Of a DNA stretch of 64,000 nt, positions 1 through 9,871 are shown piece after piece. The position numbers and the translations under genes were made by a program. The stretch covers positions 21,188,407-21,252,406 of the forward strand of contig OY829539.1 in NCBI GenBank assembly GCA_963691705.1, in the 5' to 3' direction. Every line of letters starts with the position of its first letter. Position 1 is the first letter of the stretch. This DNA is from Viola odorata (taxonomy: Eukaryota > Streptophyta > Magnoliopsida > Malpighiales > Violaceae). The notes beneath the pieces were generated by a model. That model was not told the DNA's origin. It was given only the letters and a program-made list of their open reading frames with translations, and ran no database searches.

Positions 1-650
1 AGCGTTAGCTAACATCACTACTGAAAAAATCTGGCATTTCTTTAAGCATCAAGTTATTATGCGATTTGGGGTACCTCGCATATTGGTAAGCGATAATGGA
101 ACACAATCCACGAGCTAATTTTTTAGAGATCAGTGCCCAGAATTTCAGATCGAACAGAGATTCTCTTCTGTAGCGCACCCCCAAACTAACGATCAGGCAG
201 AAGTGACCAATCGCAGCATTCTTAGTAGCATCAAAAGAAACCTCGAAGGTTCTAAAAAGAAATGTCTAGATGAACTGTCATACGTATTGTGGGCCTACCG
301 CATGACCGTCAAAGCTAGCACGGGAGAAACTCCTTTCGCATTAGCCTACTAGATGTGCATGAGGAGACTCTCTTGAAAACCCTACATTACAAAAGAAAAA
401 TGGCACAATATCATAACAGGCAAGCCAGAGAACGACTGCTCAAAATGGGAGATTTAGTGCTTAGGGACAAACGAGCGGCAGGACAACGCATGGGGAAGCT
501 CAGCCAAAAATGGGACAGACCGTATCGCGTCACCCGTGTTGTCGGGAAGGGAGCGTACCATTTGGAAACACTCGATGGTACTCCCTTATAAAACTCTTGG
601 AATATAGCTCGTTTGAAGCTATATCATGCTAGAAATTGATCTCTTTCAGT
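1..650 (+). pseudogene. Ty3/gypsy integrase, C-terminal half, decayed
   Basis: Integrase joins retrotransposon cDNA to host DNA. The fragment contains the catalytic-core context SDNGTQ near 90-105 and the glutamate context QAEVTN near 195-215, followed after 355 by the C-terminal DNA-binding part (KMGDLVLRDKRA, then VVGKGAYHLETLDGT). It matches the integrase at 57143-57952 (minus) along its length. A stop codon lies near 117, and about 50 codons are missing around 350-356, where the frame also changes, so two short pieces remain. It is the end of pol of the Tat element whose antisense genes follow. It is clearly not functional. Confidence 0.88.
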
Positions 651-738
651 TGATAATGTTAGCGTTGCTCTAACGAATGAATCAAAGCATTCCTTGTGCA
701 TTTCGTGACTGGTAACATGCAGATAACGAAGAATGTAA

Positions 739-1240
739 GGAGTGAAAATCCTATCCTTGTGATGGCTGGTCCTGATCAGACAGCTCACTAAGACGAGGCA
801 TGCCCTGGCATAAATTTAGCGTTGGGAGTGAAAATCCTATCCTTGTGGCAACCGTGCTAACACAGACGACCCATTAAGACGAGGCACGCCCCAACGCCCC
901 CGGGAGTGAAAATCCTATCCTTGTGGCAACCGTGCTAACAAAGGCGGCCCACTAAGACGAGGCACGCCCCGACATCCTTGGGAGTGAAAATCCTATCCTT
1001 GTGGTAGTCGTGCTCACAAAGACGGACCATTAAGATGAGGCACGCCCCAAGGAGATAGCAACTCCATCCTGGAAGTGAAAATCCTATCCTTGTGGCAACC
1101 GTGCTCACACAGACGGACCACTAAGACGAGGCACGCCCCGGAGACGTGAGGTTTCAACGCTTGGGAGTGAAAATCCTATCCTTGTGATGACCGGTCCTGA
1201 TCAGACGACTCACTAAGACAAGGCACGCTCCAAGCCGACC
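739..1240 (+). repeat. Six-unit tandem array between pol and the antisense genes
   Basis: Six units begin at about 739, 824, 902, 980, 1071 and 1163, spaced 78-92 bp. Each opens with GGAGTGAAAATCCTATCC, has a variable middle, and closes with a version of ACTAAGACGAGGCACGCCCC. A related array occurs in inverted orientation at 56600-57055, at the same place in Tat3. The array lies where the sense pol unit and the antisense A gene would end. No coding potential is seen. Confidence 0.9.
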
Positions 1241-2006
1241 GTTGACATTTGAAATAAAGAGAGATATCCCAGCTAGTAACCGAGCGGTTGATACCCGGTG
1301 AAGTTGAGCTGGAGAGATGTCTCTATCGCAACAACAGCATCATGGCAAAGCCAGACCTAGCAAGGCTAAGTGATCCCCCTAGCAACAAAGGGCGGCATCA
1401 ATCTGTATACAACGCGAGCAGAGATGATACTGATTCATCCTTTGAGACATCACAAAAGAAATGATGATAGGGCAACGTTGGCCATAAGACATGTGGAAAT
1501 AGATTCTCGATTCTCAACAGAGAAAGGCGCAAAGAAAGATACCGAGGAGGAGACCATCTCAAAAGCCAAGTTATTGTGGCTACCAGAGAAATACTATGTC
1601 CCTAGAGACAGAAATGCCTTAACAATTCACAGGCAAGGCGTCACAATAAAAGCACGCGTTAACGCTGCGGTTAGTTAACCGCATAAGGTATGATGATTAC
1701 ATCATTGTGATTTCAGTAATGACGTTTGCGAACTATATTGTAGCAGCAACATCGCAAAGCAAAACTGGCAAAGAAATTCCAAACAAAAAGCAACATTCTA
1801 AAGGAAAATCGATACTGTCAATATTACAAAAATGTCCCACAAGGATGGACAGAGACATGTTAACATCAAAAACCAAAAAAGTAAAGCACAGTGCCTATGA
1901 AGTAGCTGACGCATTATCACCGCCCTGCCCAATAGCCTGACCCCTATGGAAATCATCATCAGTCACAAGCGAGGACCTTCTATCAAAATAGACACCAAGC
2001 TCCTCC
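1241..2006. other. Noncoding spacer downstream of A1
   Basis: A segment near 1250-1345 (ATATCCCAGCTAGTAACC, then ACCCGGTGAAG) matches 9872-9990 and, inverted, about 56505-56570, so it belongs to the Tat family. Two + strand reading frames at 1370-1678 and 1707-1940 are not conserved in the other copies and show no domain. I see nothing else. Confidence 0.6.
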
Positions 2007-4014
2007 TCATATACCATCCGACATGATCATGGCCCCCTCCTTCATATACCAGCGGCACTTCTCAGTAGAAAGAGTAACCTCAGCGGACAGCTCGGCGTTC
2101 CTACGCCTCTCCACCTCTAGCTGGGCCTCTTCCTCAGAGAGCAGTATGGTCAAAACGACACCCTTCTCTTTTTCTTTCTCCAGGGCATGCCTAGCGACCT
2201 CCGCCTCTTGCTTAGCGACCTCAGCTTCTCGCTTAGCGTTCTCTGTCTCCTGTCGGGCAACAGTCACAGCATCAACCAGCCCCTGATGCTCATTCGTCAG
2301 CCTGTTTATCTCCCTCCGCTCATGCCTCTACCCTAGCGTCACCCCCATCCAAGTAATGGAGATGGTAGAAGGAAGAAAACATCCGAGAGTAAAGGAAATT
2401 CATACGTTCCTGATGGCTTTTAGCCAAAAACACATCTCTCTCCTTTTGATGCAACATCATTCGAGCCATTAGTTGAGATGTAGACGCAAAGGTAGCATCA
2501 TCGCCATCGGTCTCTGAAACCTGAAAGGTTTCTTCTCTAAAACCCCTCAAGTTAACCTGATGAGTAGCAAGACTGGGAGGAATGTAAGAGTTGACGCCAA
2601 TCATCAAAGCAGAAGCAGCACTGCCCCTCTCGGTAGGAGGTGGAGGCATAGGAACGAAAGACAGGGTAGGAGGAGATGGAGGTTGGTTAGCAGAGCCTCC
2701 CATGTCAAAAGACCCACCCCTAGCAAGCACCGAAAAGTCAGGACCCGTCATATCTGGTTGAAAGCCCACAGCGGTAGATGAAGAGTGAAGCGGAGAATCA
2801 ACAAAGGTGTGAAAATCCCCACTAGGGTTAGCACCTTGAGATTGCTCAGGAGGTGCACCACCCTCAGCAGAAGTTGCCAAAGGAGGGTTAATGCCAGACG
2901 ATGCCGGGCTATTCTGAAGACTATGACGAGCCCTTTTCTGATGGTTCACGAGGTCATTTACAAATGACATGTCTTCGTTAGGAAGAGAATGGGTAGACAC
3001 AGTGACAATTTCCTAGAAGAAACAAAGCACGATAAGAAAACCGTAAAGAGCAAAAGAAAGCGGTAGGGGTAATGGATAAAAATACCTGAGCTGACGAGGA
3101 GATCAAGGGGATCCCTTGAGGAATGGTGTCGACAGTCACTTTCGAAGAAGCGGTAGCTTGGGAGGGAGCGGGATGAGTATCACTCATTTTCGTGCTTCTT
3201 TTCTTCTTCCTCCGGATATATTCAGGCTCCCAACCGGGCGGAACCTCTGCATATTTATGGAAAGATGTAAGCGTTGGTACTACCCAGCAACGCAAAGAAA
3301 AAAGAATAAACACTCACCCATTTTACATTTCTCAACATCCTCCCCGTTAGCCACTTTGCGGGTGTCAACACTAAAGTTTAGTTGGAGTAACATTTGCAAC
3401 CAACCAGCCTTCGGTTCGGAAAGTGATTTCCTACTACCCCAAGCCCCATCTTTAATCTCCTGATTAAAGTCGGTCCTCCATAAGGGTTCCGGCAGGTCAA
3501 CAATAAAGAATCCTTCTTTCCACCCAGGAATGGAAGACTCCAGACCCATGAGTTTTCAAGTAAACGGCTTTAGTGACTCGTCGTCATAACGGGGCGATAT
3601 CGATATCACCCCTTTACGAGAATACAACTGAAAAATATTGTGAAATAACGCTAACGTAGGAGACTCAATCTTCTTGAACCGGCACAGTGAAGTGAAAGCA
3701 CTAACAACGCAAACTGCGTTAAGGCTCAGTTGGGTCGGGTTCAAGTCAGAATCGGCCAGTAACAGTTTCATAAAGGAATCAAGAGGAAGTTGGAACCCAT
3801 GATCGAACAATTTGGCATATAACACCTTACTATTATCAGAAGCAACCTTAGTGGTGTAGCCTCTAGGGAGTTGAACGTTGAGCGCAGCTAATCTGCGACG
3901 AACTAAGGACAAGCTATAGAGAAAAGTAGGGGTATTATCAATCTTCTCTTCCCCAGCAGATTTTTTAGAATCTTCTTCCTCAACAACGGATTTTTTAGAG
4001 CGAGTCTTCGCCAT
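2007..4014 (-). pseudogene. Antisense gene A, copy 1 (gypsy-type transposon domain plus coiled coil)
   Basis: The start is the ATG at 4014 (MAKTRSKKS). The N-terminal region resembles the plant 'putative gypsy type transposon' family (PF04195), with LYAKLFDHGFQLPLDSF, DLNPTQLSLNA and ISPRYDDESLKPFT. Two introns with GTGAG/GTATT donors lie near 3250-3310 and 3010-3090. The second exon is basic (RRKKKRS, a likely nuclear signal), the third is Pro/Ser-rich, and the C-terminus is a Glu/Lys/Ala-rich coiled coil (2007-2267). Breaks are a TGA at 3556, a TGA at 2320 and a frameshift between 2320 and 2267. The gene is the last of the cassette and converges on pol. The molecular role of the family is unknown. 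Confidence 0.75.
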
Positions 4015-4174
4015 AACTAATAAAAGAAGGGAGCAAAAGAAAGAAATGATGTGTGTACCTTCGTAAAAGAAACACCAGGGATCCTAGAACGAAGAAGGAG
4101 CGGCGAGTTATTTTCCAGAAAATTGCGATGAGTCAAGAAGGAGATAAAAAAGAAAAGAGGAGGCGAGGAAAACA

Positions 4175-4183
4175 TTATATATA
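4175..4183 (-). promoter_or_regulatory. TATA box of gene A, copy 1
   Basis: The minus strand reads TAGGGTTATATATAA about 160 bp upstream of the A1 start codon. The same TAGGGTTATA context precedes A2 (13584-13591) and A3 (53521-53528). Confidence 0.65.
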
Positions 4184-4707
4184 ACCCTAAATGGGTCAAA
4201 AGACGTGACCAGTGTTCAATTGACATGTGGCGAAATAGCGTGTGGGAAGGACGCGACACGCAGGAAAGACGTAACTTTTAAAAAAAAGGGGAAGACGCTT
4301 AAGTCCTCGCTAGTCCCTAGAAGACACATGTTCAAACGTCTCACCATGAGAAAGACACGTGTCTTCCTTCATCATTGCTTTTCGATCACATTAATTAAGG
4401 GACTCGCAGCATTTAATGCTCTGAAAAGTAGCGCCAGCTCGGACTCGTGGACTTAAGAAATGACGCGTCAGGAGAAAGACGCTAACAAAGTATAAGCAGC
4501 ATCAATAATACATTAAAACCCAACGCTTAAGAAAGAAGCGACAAGGGCCTGGCAGCGTCAGCATTATTGCAGAGAAAACAGATGCCAAATGACTTTATGG
4601 TGCGATAGCTTGAAGAATAAAGGAAATACAAATAAGAATGAAGTAGCAGTCAATCAGGAGATCTAGGAATCCTTCGCGGCACTCGAGTCACCCGGTAGGG
4701 GAGATCG
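4184..4707. other. Spacer between B1 and A1
   Basis: This is the presumed promoter-proximal region of A1 and 3' flank of B1. No gene is seen. Fragments such as 'gcatttaatgctctgaaaag' near 4410 recur between B2 and A2 (about 13810), so the spacer is homologous between copies. Confidence 0.5.
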
Positions 4708-6859
4708 TCATACAACGCCATCGCTAGGCCTTTCTCCCTCTAAGACAGACGAGTCGTCTCTATTTCCATCAACTTTATCCATTATGGCAGAAACATAATC
4801 GGCAATCTTGGCCGGGTCAAAGGAATCGCTTTCGTAATAGGCTGCGAACCCAGAAGTAAAGGCCTCCAAGACCTTCTTTTTCCACCATTCCATCTTCAGT
4901 GGAACCCTGGCTAACTTCTCATTTTGGGCCAACACCTCCTCGTGAAGAAGAAGGATTTTCGTCTTTTCCATCGCCAACTCTGCTTCCAAAACATTGACCA
5001 TTGCTTTTCCTTTAGACCTCTCCCTATTCAGCTCTTTTTTCGACTCGTCTTGAAGACGCGAGAGCAACCTCGATTCGTCTACCGCCTGGTCAAGTTGCAC
5101 CTTTTGAGCGCACATCGCGCTAGAAAAATTTCGCAGTTCATTGTCGTAAGCCTCGACTAGATAGCCTAGATGGCGGAAGGCATCTAGAGAATCATTCATA
5201 ACATGCCTGTAGCGGGTCCTCGGAGAAAGCTGAAGAAACCTCTCTGTCTCTTTAGAGGAGCTCATCATTTGCCCTATCAAGGGTGCCGAGAATTCATCTC
5301 TAGAGAAGGGATTTGGCACCCCGGCAGCACAAAGACCGTCAACGCAAAACCCTGACAAATTCATACGGTAGCATGGAGCCCCTTTAGGGCCTTCAGGAGA
5401 CAGATTGATCATGGGAGTCGGAGGACAGTCTCTAGTGCTCACGTCTTAAATAGAGGTAAAAAACAATCGCGGAAGAGCCTTGGGCGGTAGCTTAGAAGCC
5501 GGACTCGTGGAAGAAGTCACCACCACCACATCCGGAATGCAGTGAGAAATCGGAGAATCAGGAGCGTTAGCTAGTGAAGCAGAATCTGCCACTAACGGGA
5601 CTTCACCAGCGGTAGGAAGGATGATTGTTGGTGCTTCAGTGATTTTTGCAGTTTGAGAAGTGCTTGCCACAGAAGAAACGTTAGGCACTGCAACAGCTAC
5701 TGTAGTGGCATTATCAGAAAAAACCTCGGTAGCCCGCTCGTTTATCTCTATCCTCAATTTTTTTCATTGAAGCGAGGTAGCATGGTAGAGGTCTGGTTTG
5801 ATATCCATATCCTCGCTATCGCTGTCGCTCTCAATTATTCTAGTCGCAGGCCGACTTAGATTTATTCCCCTGCACCAAAGCGGTAGCCAGTTATCAATAA
5901 AATGAGAAGCTCGGGCAGAGACTCCGTGCCCTCGCCCTCCCCTAACGAGTGTCTTAATCTGTCCCCTCTTAGGTGGAACAATCTGATGGCTGGAGCACCC
6001 AGTAGGAGGAGAGGCCGGTATAGTCTGGAGCGGCACCACGTTCAAAGGAGCGTTAGCCCGTCCAGAGGACTGACCGTCAGCGTCTCCTGTCAAAGGAACG
6101 CGTTAGAATAATGAATAAGTCAAGGAAAAAGTATGAAAAAAAGGCGAACTCACCCATAACGAACTCTCTGAGAAGCCTATACGAAGTGAATTCTTGGATA
6201 CGGAAAGACGTATTTATATCTAACAAGGCATTGGCCTGCTCTAGCTCAGTTCTGGACAGCACCGCTGGATTCGCCCAGAGGGGGCCTATAAGCTCTTGAT
6301 TAAAATTTATGCGCCATAAACGGGACGGTAGCTCGAGGATAAAGAAACTACTCTTCCAGTCAGCAACCGCCCCATCAAAGCCATGAAACCACTGCCAGAA
6401 CGACTGCACAAACACGTCATCCCATCGCGGAGTGATATCGATTAAAAAATCATGGCAGGTCATGCTAAAGAATTTGCAAAATAAATTGAGAGATGGGGTA
6501 AAAATATTCTTCAATTCGCAAGCGCGAAGAAAGGCATAAACCCCACACCAGGAAGAAGGGGTTATCTAGGCAGGATTAAGCTTATACTCCCGCAGCAGCG
6601 TTAGTATTGAATCATGAACTGGGAAACGAAAGCCATAAAGAAACATTTTAAAATAAACTAGCCTACAGTTTCCCCACGCTGGATCGTGAAGTCGCATGGT
6701 ATCTTCAGGAATTAAAGGCTCATATCTAAGGGGAAAGGTAATACCATGCTCCTCTAATTCGGCCTTTAAAACCATCTCGCACGTGAAAGTAATGGGTGTT
6801 CGTGCGATCTCTGGATCAATCGGTCTCTAGAAAACCCGACTGGGCCTACTTCTAACCAT
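4708..6859 (-). pseudogene. Antisense gene B, copy 1 (gypsy-type transposon domain plus coiled coil)
   Basis: The start is the ATG at 6859. Exon 1 (6859-6154) holds the PF04195-like domain: ELEEHGITFPLRYEPL, VYFKMFLYGFRFPVH, then DITPRWDD and RLWRINFNQEL. An intron at 6087-6153 has GTGAG and CAG borders. Exon 2 (6086-4708) has a Pro/Ser linker and a C-terminal coiled coil ending in a KMEWWKKK motif and PAKIADYVS. The gene keeps one frame throughout and is broken only by stop codons (TAG 6827, TAG 6566, TGA 5764, TAA 5446). It is a paralogue of gene A. The function is unknown; an old silenced copy is likely. Confidence 0.78.
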
Positions 6860-7294
6860 AATAAACCAGTGAACAGAAGATCTGAAAGGATAAAGTGGTA
6901 CCTTGAAAGGAAAGATTTACAAGCTAGCCGGCGGAGGGCAGCGGACGAGCAAGAAGTTCTTCCAGAATGAATAAAGAAGACAAGAGAGAAAATTCGAAAC
7001 AAGGTCAAAAAGGGTTGGAAAGAGAAAATGGTCCCTTCTTAAAGGGCCAAATGCCACCGCATTAATTGAACTGCCAATCGAGCCAAGATGCGTGTAAAGG
7101 AAGTCAGCCACGTGGAGTTACATTAAAGGATTTAAGTTATTCGCCACAACTTCCCAAATAGCGGTTAATTTTGACCAAGTCAAATGGTCATGGAGCGGTT
7201 GCCGTGACAAAGCTAACCTTTCGCGTTAACTATCAACAAAATTAAAATGCTGACGAAAAGACAGCAGCAAAAGAAAGAAAATAGGATATATCAT
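6860..7294. other. Spacer between C1 and B1
   Basis: This is the 5' flank of B1. A weak TTTAAGAAGG sequence near 7035 sits where B3 has TTTATAAGG, so it may be the decayed TATA region. No coding sequence is seen. Confidence 0.45.
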
Positions 7295-7300
7295 TTTATT
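7295..7300 (-). terminator. AATAAA polyadenylation signal of C1
   Basis: AATAAA on the minus strand lies about 45 bp past the C1 stop codon, preceded by GCCGTATGGCTT. The same arrangement follows C2 (16747-16752) and C3 (50423-50428). Confidence 0.6.
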
Positions 7301-7345
7301 CATCAGAAGCCATACGGCATCTACAATGCGCCTAACGCCTGAGCT

Positions 7346-7768
7346 CTAATCTTCATCTGGCCAGTACATATCATAATAATAAACTTCATCATCATCCGAG
7401 AGCGGTAGCCCCCCGTTGGCAGGGAGGAAGGGCTCATCCACTCTCTTCTCCTCGTCTAGCCTTGACGAGCCTGACTTCTCCTCAATGGCAGATGCCGCAG
7501 TTTCAACACCGACGCTGCCAAAAAGAAACTTCTTCGGTGAACGGTTGCAAGGAAAAAATCGTTTGTTGCTCTTTCGAGCAAAGGGGGCAGGAGAGTCAAA
7601 GGACGTGTCAGACGCCTTGGAGGTCTTCTTCCTCAGCCTTTTGCGGCCCTTCCGGCGGACTGACGGCCTCCCTGGGGGCGACGGAGGAGGATGATCCGAA
7701 TCTGGTGAAGTTGGAGGAGTCGGCAGGGAGTCACGCGCCGCAGTATCAAGAAAATAGGAATCTGGCAT
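7346..7768 (-). CDS. Antisense gene C, copy 1: small SP-rich, basic/acidic protein
   Basis: An intact 140-residue frame. The N-terminus (DSYFLDTAARDSLPTPPTSP) is followed by SPDSD and a proline stretch, then a strongly basic block (RRKGRKRLRKK) that looks like a nuclear localisation or nucleic-acid-binding segment, a serine-rich middle, and an acidic, tyrosine-rich C-terminus ending YWPDED. The layout is shared with C2 and C3. It has its own TATA (7837-7844) and AATAAA (7295-7300) signals. It matches no family I know. Conservation of the two ends across copies suggests a real protein rather than a chance frame. Confidence 0.65.
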   Translation of the reverse strand: MPDSYFLDTAARDSLPTPPTSPDSDHPPPSPPGRPSVRRKGRKRLRKKTSKASDTSFDSPAPFARKSNKRFFPCNRSPKKFLFGSVGVETAASAIEEKSGSSRLDEEKRVDEPFLPANGGLPLSDDDEVYYYDMYWPDED

Positions 7769-7836
7769 TGATTCACAAACAATTGGGGTAGAGAAATAGG
7801 AAGAAGAAGATGAACAGGAAAAAGGAAAGAAACTTC

Positions 7837-7844
7837 TTTAAATA
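7837..7844 (-). promoter_or_regulatory. TATA-like box of C1
   Basis: TATTTAAA on the minus strand, about 70 bp upstream of the C1 start. C2 has TATTTAAT (17332-17339) and C3 has TATTTAAG (49868-49875). Confidence 0.6.
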
Positions 7845-8097
7845 AGCCGCAGCGAAGAGATTCTCTGATCTCTTCGCGTGCCCCTAGGGAGCAATTAATG
7901 CGCCTGAAAAAGAGCAACCATAATTGCAGAATCCGACCCGGCATAGGCACGCCTGCTCGAAAAACGCACCAATCAAAAGGCACCAAAAACCTGCCCAACC
8001 ACCTACCACTGGAAAAGCGGCGCAGAGAACGGTTGAGCAAAGCATTTATGGCCGATTTCCAGAATGCGACCACTACAACACTACATCCTAAGAAAGA

Positions 8098-8118
8098 CTC
8101 ATTTTCGGTTGGGCTTAT
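8098..8118 (-). repeat. Internal copy of the LTR-adjacent motif
   Basis: Twenty-one bases (CTCATTTTCGGTTGGGCTTA plus one) identical to 8853-8873, the bases just before and at the LTR start. A variant is found in the D-C spacer of copies 2 (about 17608) and 3 (about 49632, inverted). It could be a promoter element shared by D and C or a second polypurine-like site. Confidence 0.8.
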
Positions 8119-8194
8119 AGCAGCCACTCCCAACTAGCACAACAAGTAGCAAGACATGGAAAAGGGAAGATGGCAAAATAAACTAAAACAACAT

Positions 8195-8200
8195 TTTATT
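8195..8200 (-). terminator. AATAAA polyadenylation signal of D1
   Basis: AATAAA on the minus strand, about 80 bp past the D1 stop, in the context GGCCATGAATGAATAAAATG, which resembles the sequence after D2 and D3. Confidence 0.6.
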
Positions 8201-8276
8201 CATTCATGGCCTTAGCGACCTAAGCACCTGGGCGCGTACACAGAAAATATAAAAACAAAGGGATGACGGTCAGCAG

Positions 8277-8660
8277 TCAGGCATGAGACCCAACATCGTC
8301 GTCCTCCAGCAGAGTATGGATCTCTCTCAAGGCATCAGTCGCGGAGGTCAGCTCAGAGGAAGAAATCCTCATGCCCTTCAAGCAGCACCCCAGTAGGTCC
8401 TTCCTCTGCCTCAGCGTGGTGATCACCACCTCGATGCGGGAGACAGCAGCAGCCAACTTCGATATATTCTCTAGATGGTTAAAATCCTCCAGAGAAACCG
8501 CACCCAGCCTGGACCACAAAGGAGTCATCATCCCCTGGAGCTCCAGAATATCCTTAGAGACCTTGGTCAGCATGTTCTCCAGAAAGCTGACTTCACCATT
8601 ATTAAGATTCCTCAGAGTATGAGATTTGGAGATCAAGAAGTTCTTAGTAAGATTGTCCAT
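8277..8660 (-). CDS. Antisense gene D, copy 1: small helical protein of unknown function
   Basis: An intact 127-residue frame starting MDNLTKNFLISKSHTLRNL. It is leucine-rich with heptad-like spacing and few helix breakers, so a helical bundle or coiled coil is likely. Conserved blocks shared with D2 and D3 are LTKNFL(I/L)SK, FLE(N/S)M, DILELQGM, SLEDF, RKD(L/M)LGCCLKGMR, and an Asp-rich tail. About two thirds of residues match D3, and changes are mostly conservative, which suggests past selection on the protein. No signal peptide or membrane segment is seen. It is the gene nearest the LTR, with a TATA box at 8719-8726. I recognise no family. Confidence 0.72.
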   Translation of the reverse strand: MDNLTKNFLISKSHTLRNLNNGEVSFLENMLTKVSKDILELQGMMTPLWSRLGAVSLEDFNHLENISKLAAAVSRIEVVITTLRQRKDLLGCCLKGMRISSSELTSATDALREIHTLLEDDDVGSHA

Positions 8661-8718
8661 GATAAAGGTGCTGAGAGAAGTGCGAAAAGATGTGAAAAAT
8701 TGATGCGGTGGAAGATCT

Positions 8719-8726
8719 TATTTATA
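8719..8726 (-). promoter_or_regulatory. TATA box of D1
   Basis: TATAAATA on the minus strand, about 60 bp upstream of the D1 ATG. D2 and D3 have TATAAATT at equivalent spacing. Confidence 0.68.
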
Positions 8727-8872
8727 GGTTCAAAGAAGTAACGGATTGAGAAGAAGAGTCCCTCGGAAAATAAACCACCCCATTATCTCAAAGACCGTGA
8801 GGCACGACATCGAGGCTGAAGATGAAGCGGTAGCCCTTGGTGAACACTCGAGCTCATTTTCGGTTGGGCTTA

Positions 8873-9452
8873 TGATAACAATAGACCTAACGCCCGGGGC
8901 ATTTTCGTCTTCACACCCCGCGTTAAGGACAGAACGTTGTTATACCTACCGGACGGACAACCTTGAGGCTATCGCCCTTTATCAAGCGATCAGCGCTGGG
9001 ATGGTCGACATCAACGGGGGGGTCCCACGAGGTCACTTTGTCATGACCAGGCGTTATCCCGTCCCAGGCTGAGCGCATCGTTCCTTGAGGAAGGTAGGCG
9101 TTACCTTGCCTAGGTAACGCCCACCCCCATATATATATATAACGCAACGATAGCACACCGTTGACGGGGAATGTCAACCGCCTGACAGGCCCGTTAGCGC
9201 CCTTTATGGCCGAGCCCCCCAGAAAACACCCCATTCTTCGCCTATAAATACCCCCATAATCAAGGAAGAAGGTAAGCCTAAGATCGCTAGCAAAAGCTCT
9301 ACTACTTTGACCACTCATACTAACTTAAGCATCAGAGTGTTTATGCCGGGACCCCCTCCCGGCGCCCTGCATGTACACCAGACAACCACGGGCGTGGAAT
9401 CCAAGGAGCCATTCTCCCCTTCTACCCTTCACCAACAGTCAGAATCTTATCA
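8873..9452 (+). repeat. 3' LTR of Tat1
   Basis: The LTR starts TGATAAC and ends CTTATCA (580 bp). A TATA box (CCTATAAATACC) lies at 9241-9252 and a GC hairpin at 9345-9363. The same termini bound 18379-18854 and 47592-48127. The sequence just before the LTR repeats the motif at 8098-8118. Confidence 0.88.
9345..9363 (+). promoter_or_regulatory. LTR hairpin, Tat1
   Basis: A perfect 7-bp stem, GCCGGGA/TCCCGGC, with a CCCCC loop, after CAGAGTGTTTAT and before CCTGCATGTAC. Related hairpins occur in Tat2, Tat3 and Ogre-B LTRs. Confidence 0.7.
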
Positions 9453-9871
9453 CCATTTAACTAAGCTAAAGTTTGGTCTTGGTTAGGAGATAACTCAACA
9501 AAAACAACGACAAGTCTAAAATGAACCTATTGTTCACTATTTATAGTACTAGGTTATTACATGGGGAAAACCCCTAAATACCCTTAGGATATAAGGTCTT
9601 CATGCTTGGGCTTGAGCGGCATGGGCTGAACGTTGGAGAGGCTTGGGCCCGAGCACACAACTTGGCCTAGACGAACGGCTTGGCCTAGACGGAAGGCTTG
9701 GCCTAGACGCACATCTTGGCCTAGACGGATGACGTCAGTCTTTCCCTAGACAAATAGGATGCCAGTCTTGCCCTAGACAATGGACGCTAGTCTTGCCCTA
9801 GACAATGGACGCCAGTCTTGCCCTAGACAATGGACGCTAGTCTTGTCCTAGACGGCGGGCCCGTATCACCA
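9453..9871 (+). repeat. Insert with compound minisatellite, flanked by 8-bp direct repeats
   Basis: About 408 bp lies between two copies of TATCACCA (9448-9455 and 9864-9871). It holds roughly four units of about 19 bp around CTTGGCCTAGACG (9655-9735), then about five units of about 26 bp around CTTGCCCTAGACAATGGACG (9740-9857). The minus strand has TATAAATAGTGAAC near 9534-9547, so it may be a scrap of another LTR. No inverted ends are seen. Confidence 0.55.

Larger units (their letters stand above)
1..9452 (+). mobile_element. Tat1: 3' part of a Tat-lineage Ty3/gypsy element
   Basis: The unit runs from the decayed end of integrase through a tandem array and an antisense cassette of four genes (A, B, C and D, all minus strand) to a 3' LTR. 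Its upstream part lies outside the window. The order integrase, array, antisense genes, LTR is repeated in the opposite orientation at 47592-58579, which supports treating it as one element. Antisense extra ORFs between pol and the 3' LTR are known from Tat-lineage elements such as Grande. The lineage call rests on the integrase C-terminus. Confidence 0.85.

Noticed and set aside
739..1240. CRISPR-like look of constant repeats with variable middles
   Set aside because: Units are part of a plant retrotransposon, lengths vary from 78 to 92 bp, and a homologous array sits in another Tat element. There are no cas genes.
1370..1940. Two + strand frames downstream of the Tat1 array
   Set aside because: No counterparts in Tat2 or Tat3 and no recognisable domain.
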